NCBI GenBank assembly: GCA_021234155.1
Contig: JAJEKV010000049.1
Coordinates: forward strand, 4,181,487-4,245,486
From: Isoetes taiwanensis
Taxonomy: Eukaryota > Streptophyta > Lycopodiopsida > Isoetales > Isoetaceae
Reading direction: 5' to 3'
Length of the DNA stretch: 64,000 nt
The notes below the pieces were generated by a model, which was given only the letters and a program-made list of their open reading frames with translations, was not told the DNA's origin and made no database searches. Positions 1 through 10,100 of this stretch are shown here, piece after piece. The translations under genes were made by a program, and so were the position numbers. The stretch's first letter is position 1. Each line of letters begins with the position of its first letter.

Positions 1-590
1 ATGGGTGCCACTTGCACATGTTGCCCTCGGTAACTGAAGGAGGGGATCCTCAGCTGATGTCAGGATGATATGAGGACCACCTTAGTCTTGGCCAGGTTGA
101 CGTGCATATCAGTCACTTGGCAGAATGTGTCCAAAGCATCGAGATGGTGCTGCATGTCTGTTGGAGTGTAAGCTAGATATATTAACTGCCTGATGATTGG
201 TGCAGAAGGTGAGCTCCGTCGCCCCCATTGTCAGCAAGCCAACTCTCCAACTGATCCATGTAAAGCCCAAACAATGTTGGGGAGAGAGGGCACCCCTGGC
301 GAACCCTGATACTACTATCAAATGGTTGGCTTGTCGGCTGCAACTTGCCCGAGCATCTCTCATATAACCTGTACAGCATATTCTATAAATCTACAGGAAC
401 CCCCAGCTGCCACAATCTTTCCCATAGCATCGAGAAAGAGGCATCCCGAGGCACATGTCAAAGGCCTTCGCAAAATCCACAAGGCAACAATATAGGTCCT
501 GCTTCCGGTTCCTGTTGTCTTCAACCAGAGTCCGCAACGTGAAGATATGGTCAATGGTTGAGTGTTGCTATTCTTACCATGTGGCATCCA
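1..590 (-). pseudogene. LINE reverse transcriptase fragment (5' truncated)
   Basis: On the minus strand, broken reading frames encode parts of a non-LTR retrotransposon reverse transcriptase. In order they show TIDHIFTLRTLVEDN, the catalytic-region motif FAKAFD (about 480-455), RQGCPLSPTLFGLYMDQLE (about 305-245), and a tail similar to DALDTFCQVTDM..VNLAKTK (about 150-80). The pieces lie in different frames, so several indels are present. The same protein family is found at 33.5-34.2 kb, where the matching stretch reads RQGCPLSPTLFGLYIDQLE. RT similarity stops near 570-590 and ordinary AT-rich DNA follows, as expected of a 5'-truncated LINE insertion. The 3' part lies beyond the left edge of the window. 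This is a dead copy. Confidence 0.85.
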
Positions 591-2210
591 ATTTGTACAA
601 CTAAAATTTAAATTCTTGCATTAACCCTCGCACTTAACGCGAGATGTGGCAAAGAAGAGTATGCTATCTTTGCCATGCCACCTCTAATTTGACATAGTAT
701 ATTGATCTGAAAGGTCAGTTATTTTTTTGCATCAATTCTCGCGTTAAGCGAGAAATGTGGCAGAGAATGGTGTGACCTCGAATTAATTTTTCTACAGCTA
801 AAATTCATGTAAATAGACCATTTTTGTACTATATATCTGTAGAATTTTCATAAAATTAATTTTGAATCCGTATTCTATGTTCATATTTTAATGTTTTGAT
901 CAATCTTAAACGAGTGTTTGGAAATTGAAGCCTTAAAATTATATCTTTTACTCTAAAGAACCACAAAATCAACTGTGAAAGACGCATTTTCATGCCATTT
1001 TCAAAAAAATGAAATGTGGAATAATTTCAAATTAACGGAATCGTGGTTCAATTTCTATTGCAGGGAATCCTAGATAAGGAGATTGCATGTTAATGAGCTT
1101 GATGAGCAATCCTTTTGTGTTGATGCATATAGTTTAAGTAATTTTATATATGTAGTATATATGTGGTGAAGCATGTTGATGACTTGCTTTCTGGATTGGC
1201 ATCTTCATAATCTTTTGCATATGTTTAAGTTGGTATTAATATTGAGGTTTTCAAGGTTCTGCCTAATTTGAACTCTTGTGATGTGACTATGTCTATACAG
1301 TACTTTGGAATAATCCACTTTTATTTCTAAAATAAATAATAATGCAAAAATGTCTTGAACAGTAAATATCCTTAGAATATCATGTGATGCAATTGACGCA
1401 TTGGTTTTAGTCTAATTGGTACCGTGCGTGTAGAAACACATGCAATATTTTTCGTTTGATTTAACTCTATTCTGATACAAATGGATCGTAAATCATGAAG
1501 GTGATTTGAGACTTTAAAGGATATGAGCCACAACATGTATACCTACATGTAGTGGCCGCAATTCTATCAGCTCTTTCCTTCAAGCAATATGATGTCAAGA
1601 GGCAATGGAAAGTCCTTCTAATACCATTTAGGGATGGCCAATGCTATAAAAAAATTAAGTTCTCAAAGCTATGGTTAACTAAATTCACTAAATTGGTGAT
1701 GTGGCACGAAAACAATTGCTTGTGCCAATTTACACAACAAAGCTTTGTTTTTGGAGCTTACGGTTAAAGGGAGGGCCGAATCCGATCGGGGATAACGGCT
1801 CTATACAATCCAACCAATGGCAAAAGAAAATTGTCTATATAATTTACGGCTAGGATTAGTGCCCTCAAGAATATTCCAATAGAATTGTTCTATAATAATT
1901 ATCTAAACATGTATAATTATTATACAATGATGCTGTTGGAATATTCTTGTCACCGGGGCACGCATCCTAACCGTTCATTTTGCATCGTATTCATTTGTTG
2001 CCGTTGGTTGGATGTGGAGAACTCTCACCGATCGCTGGAGTTTTGCGGACAATTAGGCAGATGCTGCACGGGGAGAATGCTATCACCAGATTGCACCAGT
2101 GAGAATGCCATCACCGGATTTGGAGAAGGTTGCTCCTACATTAGCTCTAGCTGCTTCTTCCTATGCCGCCATCAAGAATCTGCAAGGACCCCATGTTCAG
2201 AAACAAATGC
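591..2210. other. AT-rich stretch without recognisable gene
   Basis: No reading frame here resembles a known protein, and no clean exon with matching splice sites was seen. Two similar short pieces at about 629-655 and 735-760 both contain a variant of CTCGCxxTTAACGCGAGA, a GC-containing palindromic motif. Near 1865-1960 the motif GAATATTC..TTCTATAATAATTA is followed by its inverse, making a small inverted repeat. Confidence 0.4.
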
Positions 2211-2214
2211 GAAA

Positions 2215-2269
2215 AACAAGGTTTAAAATGAAACGCACTTATTTAAGAAGTGCGTTTGAAAGATTCCTT
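2215..2269 (+). repeat. Left terminal inverted repeat of the 8.8-kb transposon
   Basis: The outer 30 bp match the right end in inverted orientation with one mismatch. The 10-mer AAACGCACTT occurs at 2231-2240 and again, inverted, as AAGTGCGTTT at 2248-2257, so the end can fold into a short hairpin. GAAAGATTCC follows and is shared with the right end. Confidence 0.8.
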
Positions 2270-2691
2270 TATAAAAATTGAAAACTTAAAAAAAACACAC
2301 AAAATAGGGAGCAAAATAGATTGTTGAGCAATTAGCATTCGGGATACCCCCAAAAAAGCAACATTTTTAAAGCTTTTTCATTTTAAAAGGAGGGCCAAAA
2401 AAAAAAAATGCTTGTTTTAAGGAGAGAGACATTAACTTTGATAACTCAGTAAGTATTTATTGTTAAAAACAGAAGGAAATATAGATTGTTTTTTTGCAAG
2501 CTTAATAGAAGTACTAAAAAAGTCAAACATTGGAAAGACAAAGAGTGTGAAATCCTGGAGCAAGAAAGAGTTGTTTCAATTAAGCATTGTTAGAGAGACA
2601 AAGCTTTTCAGGTTTAAAAAATCTTCATCAAAATAAATTATAATATTACTTAGCACATAGTTTACAATGAAAGTGGTTAAGAACTCTGTCT

Positions 2692-2705
2692 GTATAAATT
2701 TATAC
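2692..2705. repeat. Single palindrome GTATAAATTTATAC
   Basis: A perfect copy of the 14-bp palindrome, about 100 bp beyond the stop codon of the methyltransferase gene. It is the outermost copy on the left. Confidence 0.9.
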
Positions 2706-3440
2706 GAGAGGTGGCTCTTCCCAGTCCACAGGACTCTCGTACCCTTTGGGATCTGGCTCTTGCGAGCTTACAACAGCCAGAGAGCGCCTCGCCGATTCCA
2801 AACCTATTGGCCTGGCCGGTTTCTCCGCTCGGGCACCACAGGCTCCAAGTCAACAAACTCCACCTCCTCATCTCTTCTTCCTGTAAGTGGAGGCTGTATT
2901 TCTGTGTAAGTGCCCTTAGCATCGCTGGCACCGTTCTTTGCTCCCAGTTCCTCGTTTTCATCAGGAAAGGATTCGCAAGAGCTTATCCTGGTCCTGATGA
3001 AGCTTACTTTATCTGGGTCTATGTCGACGGAGACGACATTGCGCCCCGCTTAAGAAGCAATGGCTGGCGTGGTGCCCGATCCGAAAAAGGCATCTAGGAT
3101 CCGGCCTCTCCGGTGCCGAGAAAACCATCAGTATCAAATTATTAATAAGCCGATGTGGCTTCGATAATGGGACACCCACCTTTGTCATTTGTGGGTCTCT
3201 TTAATTTCACGCAAAACAATTTGAACCGAAATGCATTGCGGGGAGGAGTCTTTTTCATTGCGTGTTAAAATGAACCATGGTTTTTTGGCGTCCGCGCTAT
3301 ATGAAAATGCTCGAAAAAGCTCACTAAGCGCGGACCACCACCATGACCCTTGACGTTTGTTTTAAGCCTGCCAAGCAATATAGAAATTAGAAATTAGTAA
3401 AAAGAAAACAAGGAAAATAAGTTAGCCCAGTAGTGTGGCG

Positions 3441-3599
3441 GTATAAACTTATACCACGGTTGCCTTGCTGTATAAATTTATACCACGGCGGCAAGCCGTA
3501 TAAATTTATACAGACATTGCCTTGCTGTATAAATTTATACCACGGTTGTTCCAGCCTTTAAAATTTAAACCTTAAGACAGATGTGGTATAAATTTATAC
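3441..3599. repeat. Palindrome cluster in intron 6 of the methyltransferase gene
   Basis: GTATAAATTTATAC occurs at 3470-3483, 3498-3511, 3527-3540 and 3586-3599, with a one-base variant at 3441-3454. Spacing is about 28-30 bp for the first four and 59 bp (twice that) before the last. At 3555-3570 there is a decayed site (TTTAAAATTTAAAC) in the gap. The cluster lies wholly inside the intron between 3643 and 3368. Confidence 0.9.
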
Positions 3600-4659
3600 C
3601 GTGGAGTTACCGTAAAACAAAAAACGTTAATTGTGAAGCTTACCAAACGCAGTTTTCGAAGCCGGCGTTACAGACCGCTCCCATAGGTTTAAGCACCGAC
3701 ATCGTCTGAAGGTCAGAATGAAAAATGATGACCCTCCAGTTTTCAGATGTCGTGACTTCTTTGAGGCCATCCAGGAAAGACCGGACTTGCACGTGAGTGA
3801 AAGCCTCCTCATCAAAAGCGCTATCCTTTATTTTAAATCCATAAGGAATATCTGCAATGCATAATGTAAAATGTTGCTTGTCTAAAAGAGTCCCCAGCCT
3901 TGTACAATCACCCTCAACAACCCTGTATTGGACGTCCTGACCAAATGTGGTAAATCTCTCATATGTACAGTCAAAACTGGAAGTGGCGACCTCTCTACCC
4001 TGTTCAATTGCCTTTAACCTTTGCCTCTCTTCCTTGGCCCTACGAACCAGGTTCAAAAATCCAGTGGGTAGCCCCTTCTTCTTGTTCTGTAAGAGTAATG
4101 TGAGACAAAGGCACAAACACATAACATATTTTTTGCAAAACTTACCCGACCCCAATTGGGTTAATCTGGCGTGCTCTCTGATGATACTGTCTGTGGTACA
4201 ACTTGGGTACAAAAGTTTGCACTCCTCCCAGTCTTCTAGGTTGAGCTGCTTCATTAACTCGGCCTGGCAAGTGACAATGTCTTTCTGACTGCAAAGGGAA
4301 AAATATTGTAAGACAAAAAAAGGTAGAAAAAAACATGGCATAGCAAGTGAGGCTTACGTTTTAGCTTCCTTGGCCATCTCGTCTAATGTGAATTCTTTGG
4401 CAACTACTTTTTCCAACAGGCGAACAAATATTTCTTTGCTTTTAAGACCACAGAATCAAGGCCCGTGGTACAATGCTCATATTTTTTGTTTTGATTCACC
4501 ACCTTTCTTTGGTTTCTTTCCTGCGTCTTTAGCTTGTTCTTTGAGCTCCCCATCTTCGAACATACAAAAAATTCTCTCTTGAAGATCCCACACCTGTAAA
4601 TGGTCAAACGAAGTTTAGTGCTGAATGGTGTAAGAGGATGGGCACGGCGACTCAACACG

Positions 4660-4814
4660 GTATAAATTTATACCGTGCCTGGCGGCGGTATAAATTTATA
4701 CCGTGCCTGTTCGCGGTATAAATTTATATCATGCGACCGTGCACCTGATATAAATTTATACCATAACGCACGGTATAAATTTATACCGCGGCCAGGCACG
4801 ATATGAATTTATAC
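4660..4814. repeat. Palindrome cluster in intron 3 of the methyltransferase gene
   Basis: Perfect copies start at 4660, 4688 and 4773. Variants start at 4716, 4748 and about 4800. Spacing is 25-32 bp. The cluster is inside the intron between exon 3 (ends 4888) and exon 4 (starts 4593). Flanks are often CGG...CCGTGCC, which extends the dyad. Confidence 0.9.
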
Positions 4815-4887
4815 CGTCACTAGGCTATTACAAGATTCTAACCACGCTAAACATACTACAGAAGATTGAATTGAATCTTTTACTTAC

Positions 4888-5842
4888 TTGACCATCTCTG
4901 AAAGCGAGCTGAAAGTAGTTATCGTATTGTTTGACAGCCATAATGGGCTTCTTATCAGAATCATAGCTCAGGCAACACTCCGTCACACAGGCTTCTCGAA
5001 GCTCTTGAAGCTTATTCTTCTGTTTTTTGAAGTCCTCTCCATGCATTTGTTTGAACTCCACGTACTCTCGATGCATGAATCGGATCTTATCTATTAGGCT
5101 CATTTTTAACCGAAAGTCATTGTCAAGATTGTGACTTACGGCAATGACTTTTGCCTCTTCGTCTGTGACACCCACGTAAATATGGGCTTCCACGCTTTTC
5201 CACACCTCGTTACGGGTTTCTTCCTTTGAGAGTTCTTTTCTAGCCTTGTAGCTGTGTGTGCCTCCAAGGACGTAGTAGGTGTAATCTTCAAGTCTCCGCT
5301 TTTTGTAATCCTGCAATCGATTGCATTGACTTCTATCAACCATAACAACTAGAGGCGACACATGCGCATGAGGATTTCTTCTCATTCTTTGCTTAAGAAT
5401 GGCCACATGTGCCGCGTACAACTTTCGGACCTGCAGCACTCTGACCCCATCTTCATTTTTTGGTGGCCTCTTGATAGTGCTTAGTGTCAAAGAAATGGTT
5501 TGTTTGAGCAGTTTGGTTTCATTAACCCGCTTGAGAATAGCACTTGACTTATCTGCGGGCTTCAGCGATATCCGCTCCGGGGCCTTACGAAGAGCTTGGC
5601 GACTCCTCTATAGTCAAGGGCTTTGTTTTTCTAGATTTTTTCTTGGTAGGAGGCTGTGTATCTAGTACCAGGGAATGCTTCCTACCCTTTCCCTTTGTGT
5701 TGACTGGTTCCTCCTCTTCCTCTTCCTCTTCCTCTACCTCTTCCTCTACTACTTCCTCTTCGATACTACGGGGGTACCATAGACCCTTGACCAACACTTT
5801 TTCGTCGCACAACACGATTGACATCAAAATTTCTACTACGTC
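4888..5842 (-). other. Exon 3: acidic linker plus ParB-like domain
   Basis: The exon is bounded by ATTACAG|GAC at 5842 and GGTCAA|GTAAGT at 4888, both in phase 0, but is 955 nt long, one more than a multiple of three. That agrees with a single 1-nt insertion near 5605, where the frame carrying the Glu tract and KKKSRKTKPLTIEE gives way to the frame carrying RQALRKAPERISLKPADK. From about 5430 to 5100 the protein follows the ParB N-terminal layout: a short beta region, a basic stretch, the GGTHSYKA box (about 5268-5245), and an EEA..A..HNLDN segment like ParB's A..EN..R. A charged helical tail follows. The ParB assignment rests on motif resemblance; catalytic or CTP-binding function is not shown. 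Confidence 0.65.
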
Positions 5843-5874
5843 CTGTAATGCAGGGTTATGTTAAGAGACTGACG

Positions 5875-5888
5875 GTATAAATTTATAC
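5875..5888. repeat. Palindrome in intron 2 of the methyltransferase gene
   Basis: One perfect GTATAAATTTATAC in the roughly 70-bp intron between 5912 and 5843. Confidence 0.9.
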
Positions 5889-6502
5889 GGAAAGCACCTA
5901 AGAATAACTTACAAAGCCGTTCTTGTAATTGTCCGAAATATAATCATGCACGTCTTTAGGCTTGCACATGCTTATTTTAAACATTCTAGTATTCAGAACA
6001 TAGTAGACGGGGCCCTTGTCATGGTTGCACTGCATTAGAACTTCATCATCATTCTCTGTAGCAACAAGTTTCATAATTTCGCCAGCAGGGTAATAATCAT
6101 CAGACTTGAACTTGCCCTTCCCTGATTTATTGCACAAGTAAAGGTACGTATCAGTGGGTTTGCTCTCTCTTGCGCCCCTGTGGACGTACCAAGTCTGATC
6201 CTTTAGTTCATAAGTCTGTGGCTCTGGTGGTGCAGCCTTTGATGATGACCCGCCGAGTACAAACTTGATCTTAGGGCTGGAAAACGCGCAAAAAAAACCA
6301 TTTTTACACAAGAATATTAACCTTTTTTGAGTTTTTGAAACACAAAAACAGTAGAAAAAGAGGATGAAAGGGCATAAAATCCACACTAAATTAACACTTT
6401 ATTTGTGTCATTTAAGCTGGAAACACAACAATATTACGAAAATATTAAGGTTCGGGACCATTCGTTGAGCACTAGACATCAAGAATCTGAAATAATTCTG
6501 GA

Positions 6503-6725
6503 ACGGTATAAATTTATACGGCTCGAGCACGAGCGGTATAAATTTATACCGCTCGTGCTCGAGCCGTATAAATTTATACGCCTTGTGCTCGAGCGGTATA
6601 AATTTATACCGCTCCTGAGCACTTGCGGTATACAAGTGCTCGAGCGGTATAAATTTATACCGCTCGAGCACAAGGCGTATAAATTTTTACCGATCCAGAG
6701 TCATCTCGGTATAAATTTATACCGT
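6503..6725. repeat. Nested palindrome cluster in intron 1, potential large hairpin
   Basis: Seven GTATAAATTTATAC copies (six perfect: 6506, 6536, 6566, 6596, 6647, 6709; one variant at 6677) sit about 30 bp apart. The spacers are also symmetric: around 6536-6549 the arms GAGCACGAGCG / CGCTCGTGCTC pair, and the dyad continues through the neighbouring copies at 6506 and 6566. A second dyad, with CCTTGTGCTCGAGCG paired to CGCTCGAGCACAAGG, spans about 6580-6676. The cluster could form a cruciform in DNA or long hairpins in the intron RNA. Confidence 0.9.
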
Positions 6726-6797
6726 GGGGCTTACACTCTAACAGATTAAAACAAAAGAGAAACTAAAACAGTACGGAAAGTAGACTTACGTGGCCAT

Positions 6798-7180
6798 GAC
6801 CGTATGAACTAGCGTATAGAGGTTCCGGAGAGCAAATAAGAGGGGGTATATAAGGCGGACCGCGAGCGCCTTCGACTCCTAGCTGCGTATATGGAAAATA
6901 GGGTGGCCGGCGCCGGGCTTAAGTACCCCTGCTAAGTGCCGTTTCGTATAGCGTTTCTCCATAAAGATTCCAATACAAGTGTATGCGTGTTTTTAGGTAT
7001 AAATTTATACCGTGTCTTCCTCCCTCAGTATAAATTTATACCATCTCTAATATAAATTTATCTGATCTGCCAGCTACAAGTTTGCCTTCTCTGTATAAAT
7101 TTATACCATTCTGTGTAAACTTTTACCGTGCGCTATTACGTCGTATAAATTTATACAATGTGGCGCTTACCTTTAACGGT
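6798..7180. promoter_or_regulatory. Divergent intergenic region between the two transposon genes
   Basis: The 383-bp gap lies between the ATG of the minus-strand methyltransferase gene (6797) and the proposed ATG of the plus-strand gene (7181). The half next to the minus gene is GC-richer than the surroundings. Palindrome copies crowd the other half. A shared promoter is inferred from geometry; no TATA or initiator assignment is secure, because the palindromes themselves contain TATAAA on both strands. Confidence 0.5.
6997..7156. repeat. Palindrome cluster upstream of the plus-strand gene
   Basis: Perfect copies at 6997-7010, 7028-7041, 7093-7106 and 7143-7156, with degenerate copies near 7050 and 7113. 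The last one ends just before an ATG at 7158. This is the rightmost cluster. Confidence 0.9.
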
Positions 7181-10100
7181 ATGGCTCGAGAAAAAGAACT
7201 GCCAGAGCCTCCAACTCCACGTTTGCAAGCTTCCTCCTGCAATGACATTCACACCCCCTCAAGACGACACGAAAGTAGCCTCGAAATTACGCCTCGATAT
7301 TCAAACCCCCTCTGTTGATCTTACTCGGCCGACTACCTACCGGCTTCCACCACCCGGTTCAATTTACTCCACCACACCCTGCTCCTGAACGTCGTTTGCC
7401 CCCACCAATGTGTTTTACTCCACCACAGCCTAGAGAGGTCAGACTACCTCCTCCACTTCATTTCAGTACGTCGCCCTTAGTCCACAATAGGCTAAATCCG
7501 AGGAGGCAAATCACGCCAACTCCATCAATTTAAGCTAAATGGTACTACAACAAGTGGGAGCGGTCGTGACATGCAACTCCTGTTTTCTACGACACCGGGG
7601 AGCTGGTCAACTACGCCACCAACCTCGACATTTTTCCTAGGGAGAGGGAAAGCACCTCCCCTCAGGACTTGCACACACCAAACCTATCAGCATCTACAAG
7701 TACACCTCAAGTTGATCTCTTAGACGAAGAAACACCTCATGTTGATGTCTCAGACGAGGACCTACCAAAGCCACAAGACTCTATGTTCGAATTCAAAGCC
7801 CCTGCAAGTAAGAATCTTAAGCGTAACTTACACAAGAAAGCATGTACAACTGTTAGAAGAAAGAAACTCATGGGACGAGGCTCACTTGCGGGCAACACAT
7901 ACAAACTTTAATTGTTGTTCTCAACGTTGTTTGCTTAAGATTGGACTAAAGGAATTGAGGTTGATTCGTGATAGTTACAGTTCAATGACTCGCTAGACCA
8001 AAGGGGCTACTTAGCCTTCAATATTAGGCGGATGATGGTGAGAAGTTTACTTACACGGCTGGTGGCCACAATGTCCGTCAAACGGCCTTCAAATTGATTC
8101 ATGCTTTAGGCGGCAGAGCGACTTGACCGCCTAAAGAAAAGGCTTGACAAGAATCCGGGCATTAATGACTACCGCCATCGGGGAGGCATAACCAGAATTC
8201 ATGCCCTTCAATGTGTTTCACGGATGGAAGGTTTCTTTAAGGAGTCTTGTGAGAAACTCCCTAATAGCCCTATGTACCACTTGAGTGACAATTTCCACGA
8301 AACAAGAAGTCTCACGATAATTATAAGGAGATGTGTGTTGAGGTTTGGAGAACGCTTTGTCCGCTACTCTTACTTTCTTGTGCTCGAAAAAAGAGTTTTC
8401 TCGCGTGGCCATTCCTAGAAAGCATAGGATGTCTGCATTTTGTGCTACATGCTCAATTAAAAGCTCAGAGACAAAATGCAAGGACACTTCACACTAAAAG
8501 TAAGCTTTCGGGGCGTGTTCTTGCCTAGTTCTACTTAAAAGTAGGTTTTTCCTAAACATATTTTCATTTCGGATGCATTGAAGGAGAAACCGAACAAAAC
8601 CACGAGAACAACAATCTTTGGAAAGGAGAAAATTGACAAAACATAGGAAGAAAGCTTTGGAGCGACCACTCAACTACATATCGGTTGTTATTGATGGAAT
8701 GGACGAGAAGAAGACCACCCTACCACATTTTGTCAATGTGCCTAAGGATGCTGTTGAAGAAGATTTCATACATCTGCATGTTGTTGGTGCTATGGTATTT
8801 AATGGAAAACTATCTTGCAAGGCATTTTTGAATTATCCAAACATTCATGCTGATCCAAATCTCACTATCACAATATTGAATAAGCTTCTTTCCAATCTAG
8901 AACATATACCACCGGTTCTGTATCTTCAGCTAGACAACACGACAAGGGAAAATAAGAATGTCGGCGTTGTTTGCTTTTATCGTTGCTATGCTAGTAGAGA
9001 AACAAATCTTCAAGAAGGTGAAGATTGGTTTCCTGCTTGTTGGTCATACACACGACCAAATTGATCAGATGTTCAGTAGGTTCTCTAAACGTCTTGCTCG
9101 AAAAAAAGCTCTCAGCCTACCAGCAATGATTGAGGTTATCCAAGATTCCTACAATCCTCGTCCAGACATCGAGTTGTTGGAAGAAACTTATGATTTCAAA
9201 GAATGGATTTTTCGAAGAGATCAACTGGGTCACTGTGCTATTGAGCCCTTGAGAAATATTACATTTCAGCATCAGATCAAAATTTCACTTGTAGATGGCA
9301 TTTTACAAGGAAAGAAATATGCCACATCTTTGCAGTGGCAGCCAGCAGCAGGTGGGTAAAAGCATGTTAGGGTGTACCACTTTTGGAACCTGCAAAAGTA
9401 CATACACTAGGTACTTTAGAACTGGGTACTTTCTCATTTTTCTTTTCATTAAAACTAGTACAAAAGTCCAAAATAAAAGTCAAGGACGTGTTAATATTTA
9501 AAGGTAAGATAAATATAATGCTATCTAAGCCCAAAATATATATAAAAGTTCTAAAATGTACCTTTTATTGACATATTACACAGGTACCCAGTACCCAGTC
9601 CTGGGTACCTTTTTAGGTACTTTTTTAGTCACTAAATAATACTTTTTAAGGGACACCCTAACATGCTTTCACCCAGATATTCAATTCATTCGCACCATCC
9701 CCAATACTAGTTCCATGCTCTCTGCAGAGCAAATGCCTCTAAAAAGCTTGAAAGAAATCACAAAGAGTAAAAAGGAGGGAAGAGCATTTGACTCAAGCAA
9801 ATCATTGGATTTTATTGAGACAAGTATTCAGTCGTGCTCTAACCACTTTGGGGAGGCAGATGCTTTATGGTGGCCTCAGTTTTTTTCTCGGCAACGTGAT
9901 ATTTTGCAAGCTTCATTACAAGGTCGAAGACCAGTTACATTCAACTGGCCATCTAGGCAAACTCTCCCTGTGCAAGTTGATAATCAAGAGGAACATGTAG
10001 AGATATTGGCTAGCTTCGGATGAAGATGACATGAGTCATGTACACCGCCCTGTGACGCACAAAGACAACAAGTTGCTCGAGTATCCGGTTGGCCTCCGAG

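Larger units (their letters stand above)
2804..6797 (-). pseudogene. ParB-like domain / beta-order DNA amino-methyltransferase gene, decayed
   Basis: The gene can be threaded by GT-AG sites: exon 1 6797-6790 (ATGGCCAC|gtaagt), exon 2 6276-5913, exon 3 5842-4888, exon 4 4593-4358, exon 5 4288-4146, exon 6 4086-3644, exon 7 from 3367 down to a TAG at 2806-2804. Exon 2 is of unknown type. Exon 3 has a Glu-rich, Lys-rich linker, then a ParB-like domain with VLGGTHSYKARKEL (compare the ParB GERRYRA box) and DEEAKVIAVSHNLDND. Exon 6 holds GDC and DIPYGF (motif IV, about 3852-3835). Exon 7 starts WLKTNVKGHGGG and later reads ILDAFFGSGTT (motif I, about 3097-3068), then AGRNVVSVDID. Motif IV before motif I is the order of beta-class N6/N4 amino-methyltransferases. 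Lesions: a 1-nt frameshift near 5605, TGA codons at 4479-4477 and 4458-4456, an out-of-phase exon 5/6 junction, TAA at 3267-3265, frameshifts near 3165 and 3110, and TAA at 3052-3050. Confidence 0.8.

Noticed and set aside
2711-3097. Plus-strand frame of 128 codons
   Set aside because: Shadow of exon 7 of the minus-strand methyltransferase gene, which carries the recognisable motif I.
3050-4479. Alternative genetic code explaining the in-frame TAA and TGA codons
   Set aside because: DRC10 and other frames in the window end normally at TGA or TAG, and the same gene also has frameshifts. Decay explains all lesions.
3441-7156. CRISPR-like regular repeats
   Set aside because: Palindromes spaced about 30 bp apart look superficially similar, but spacers are themselves repeated and symmetric, repeats are only 14 bp, the host is eukaryotic, and no cas gene is present.
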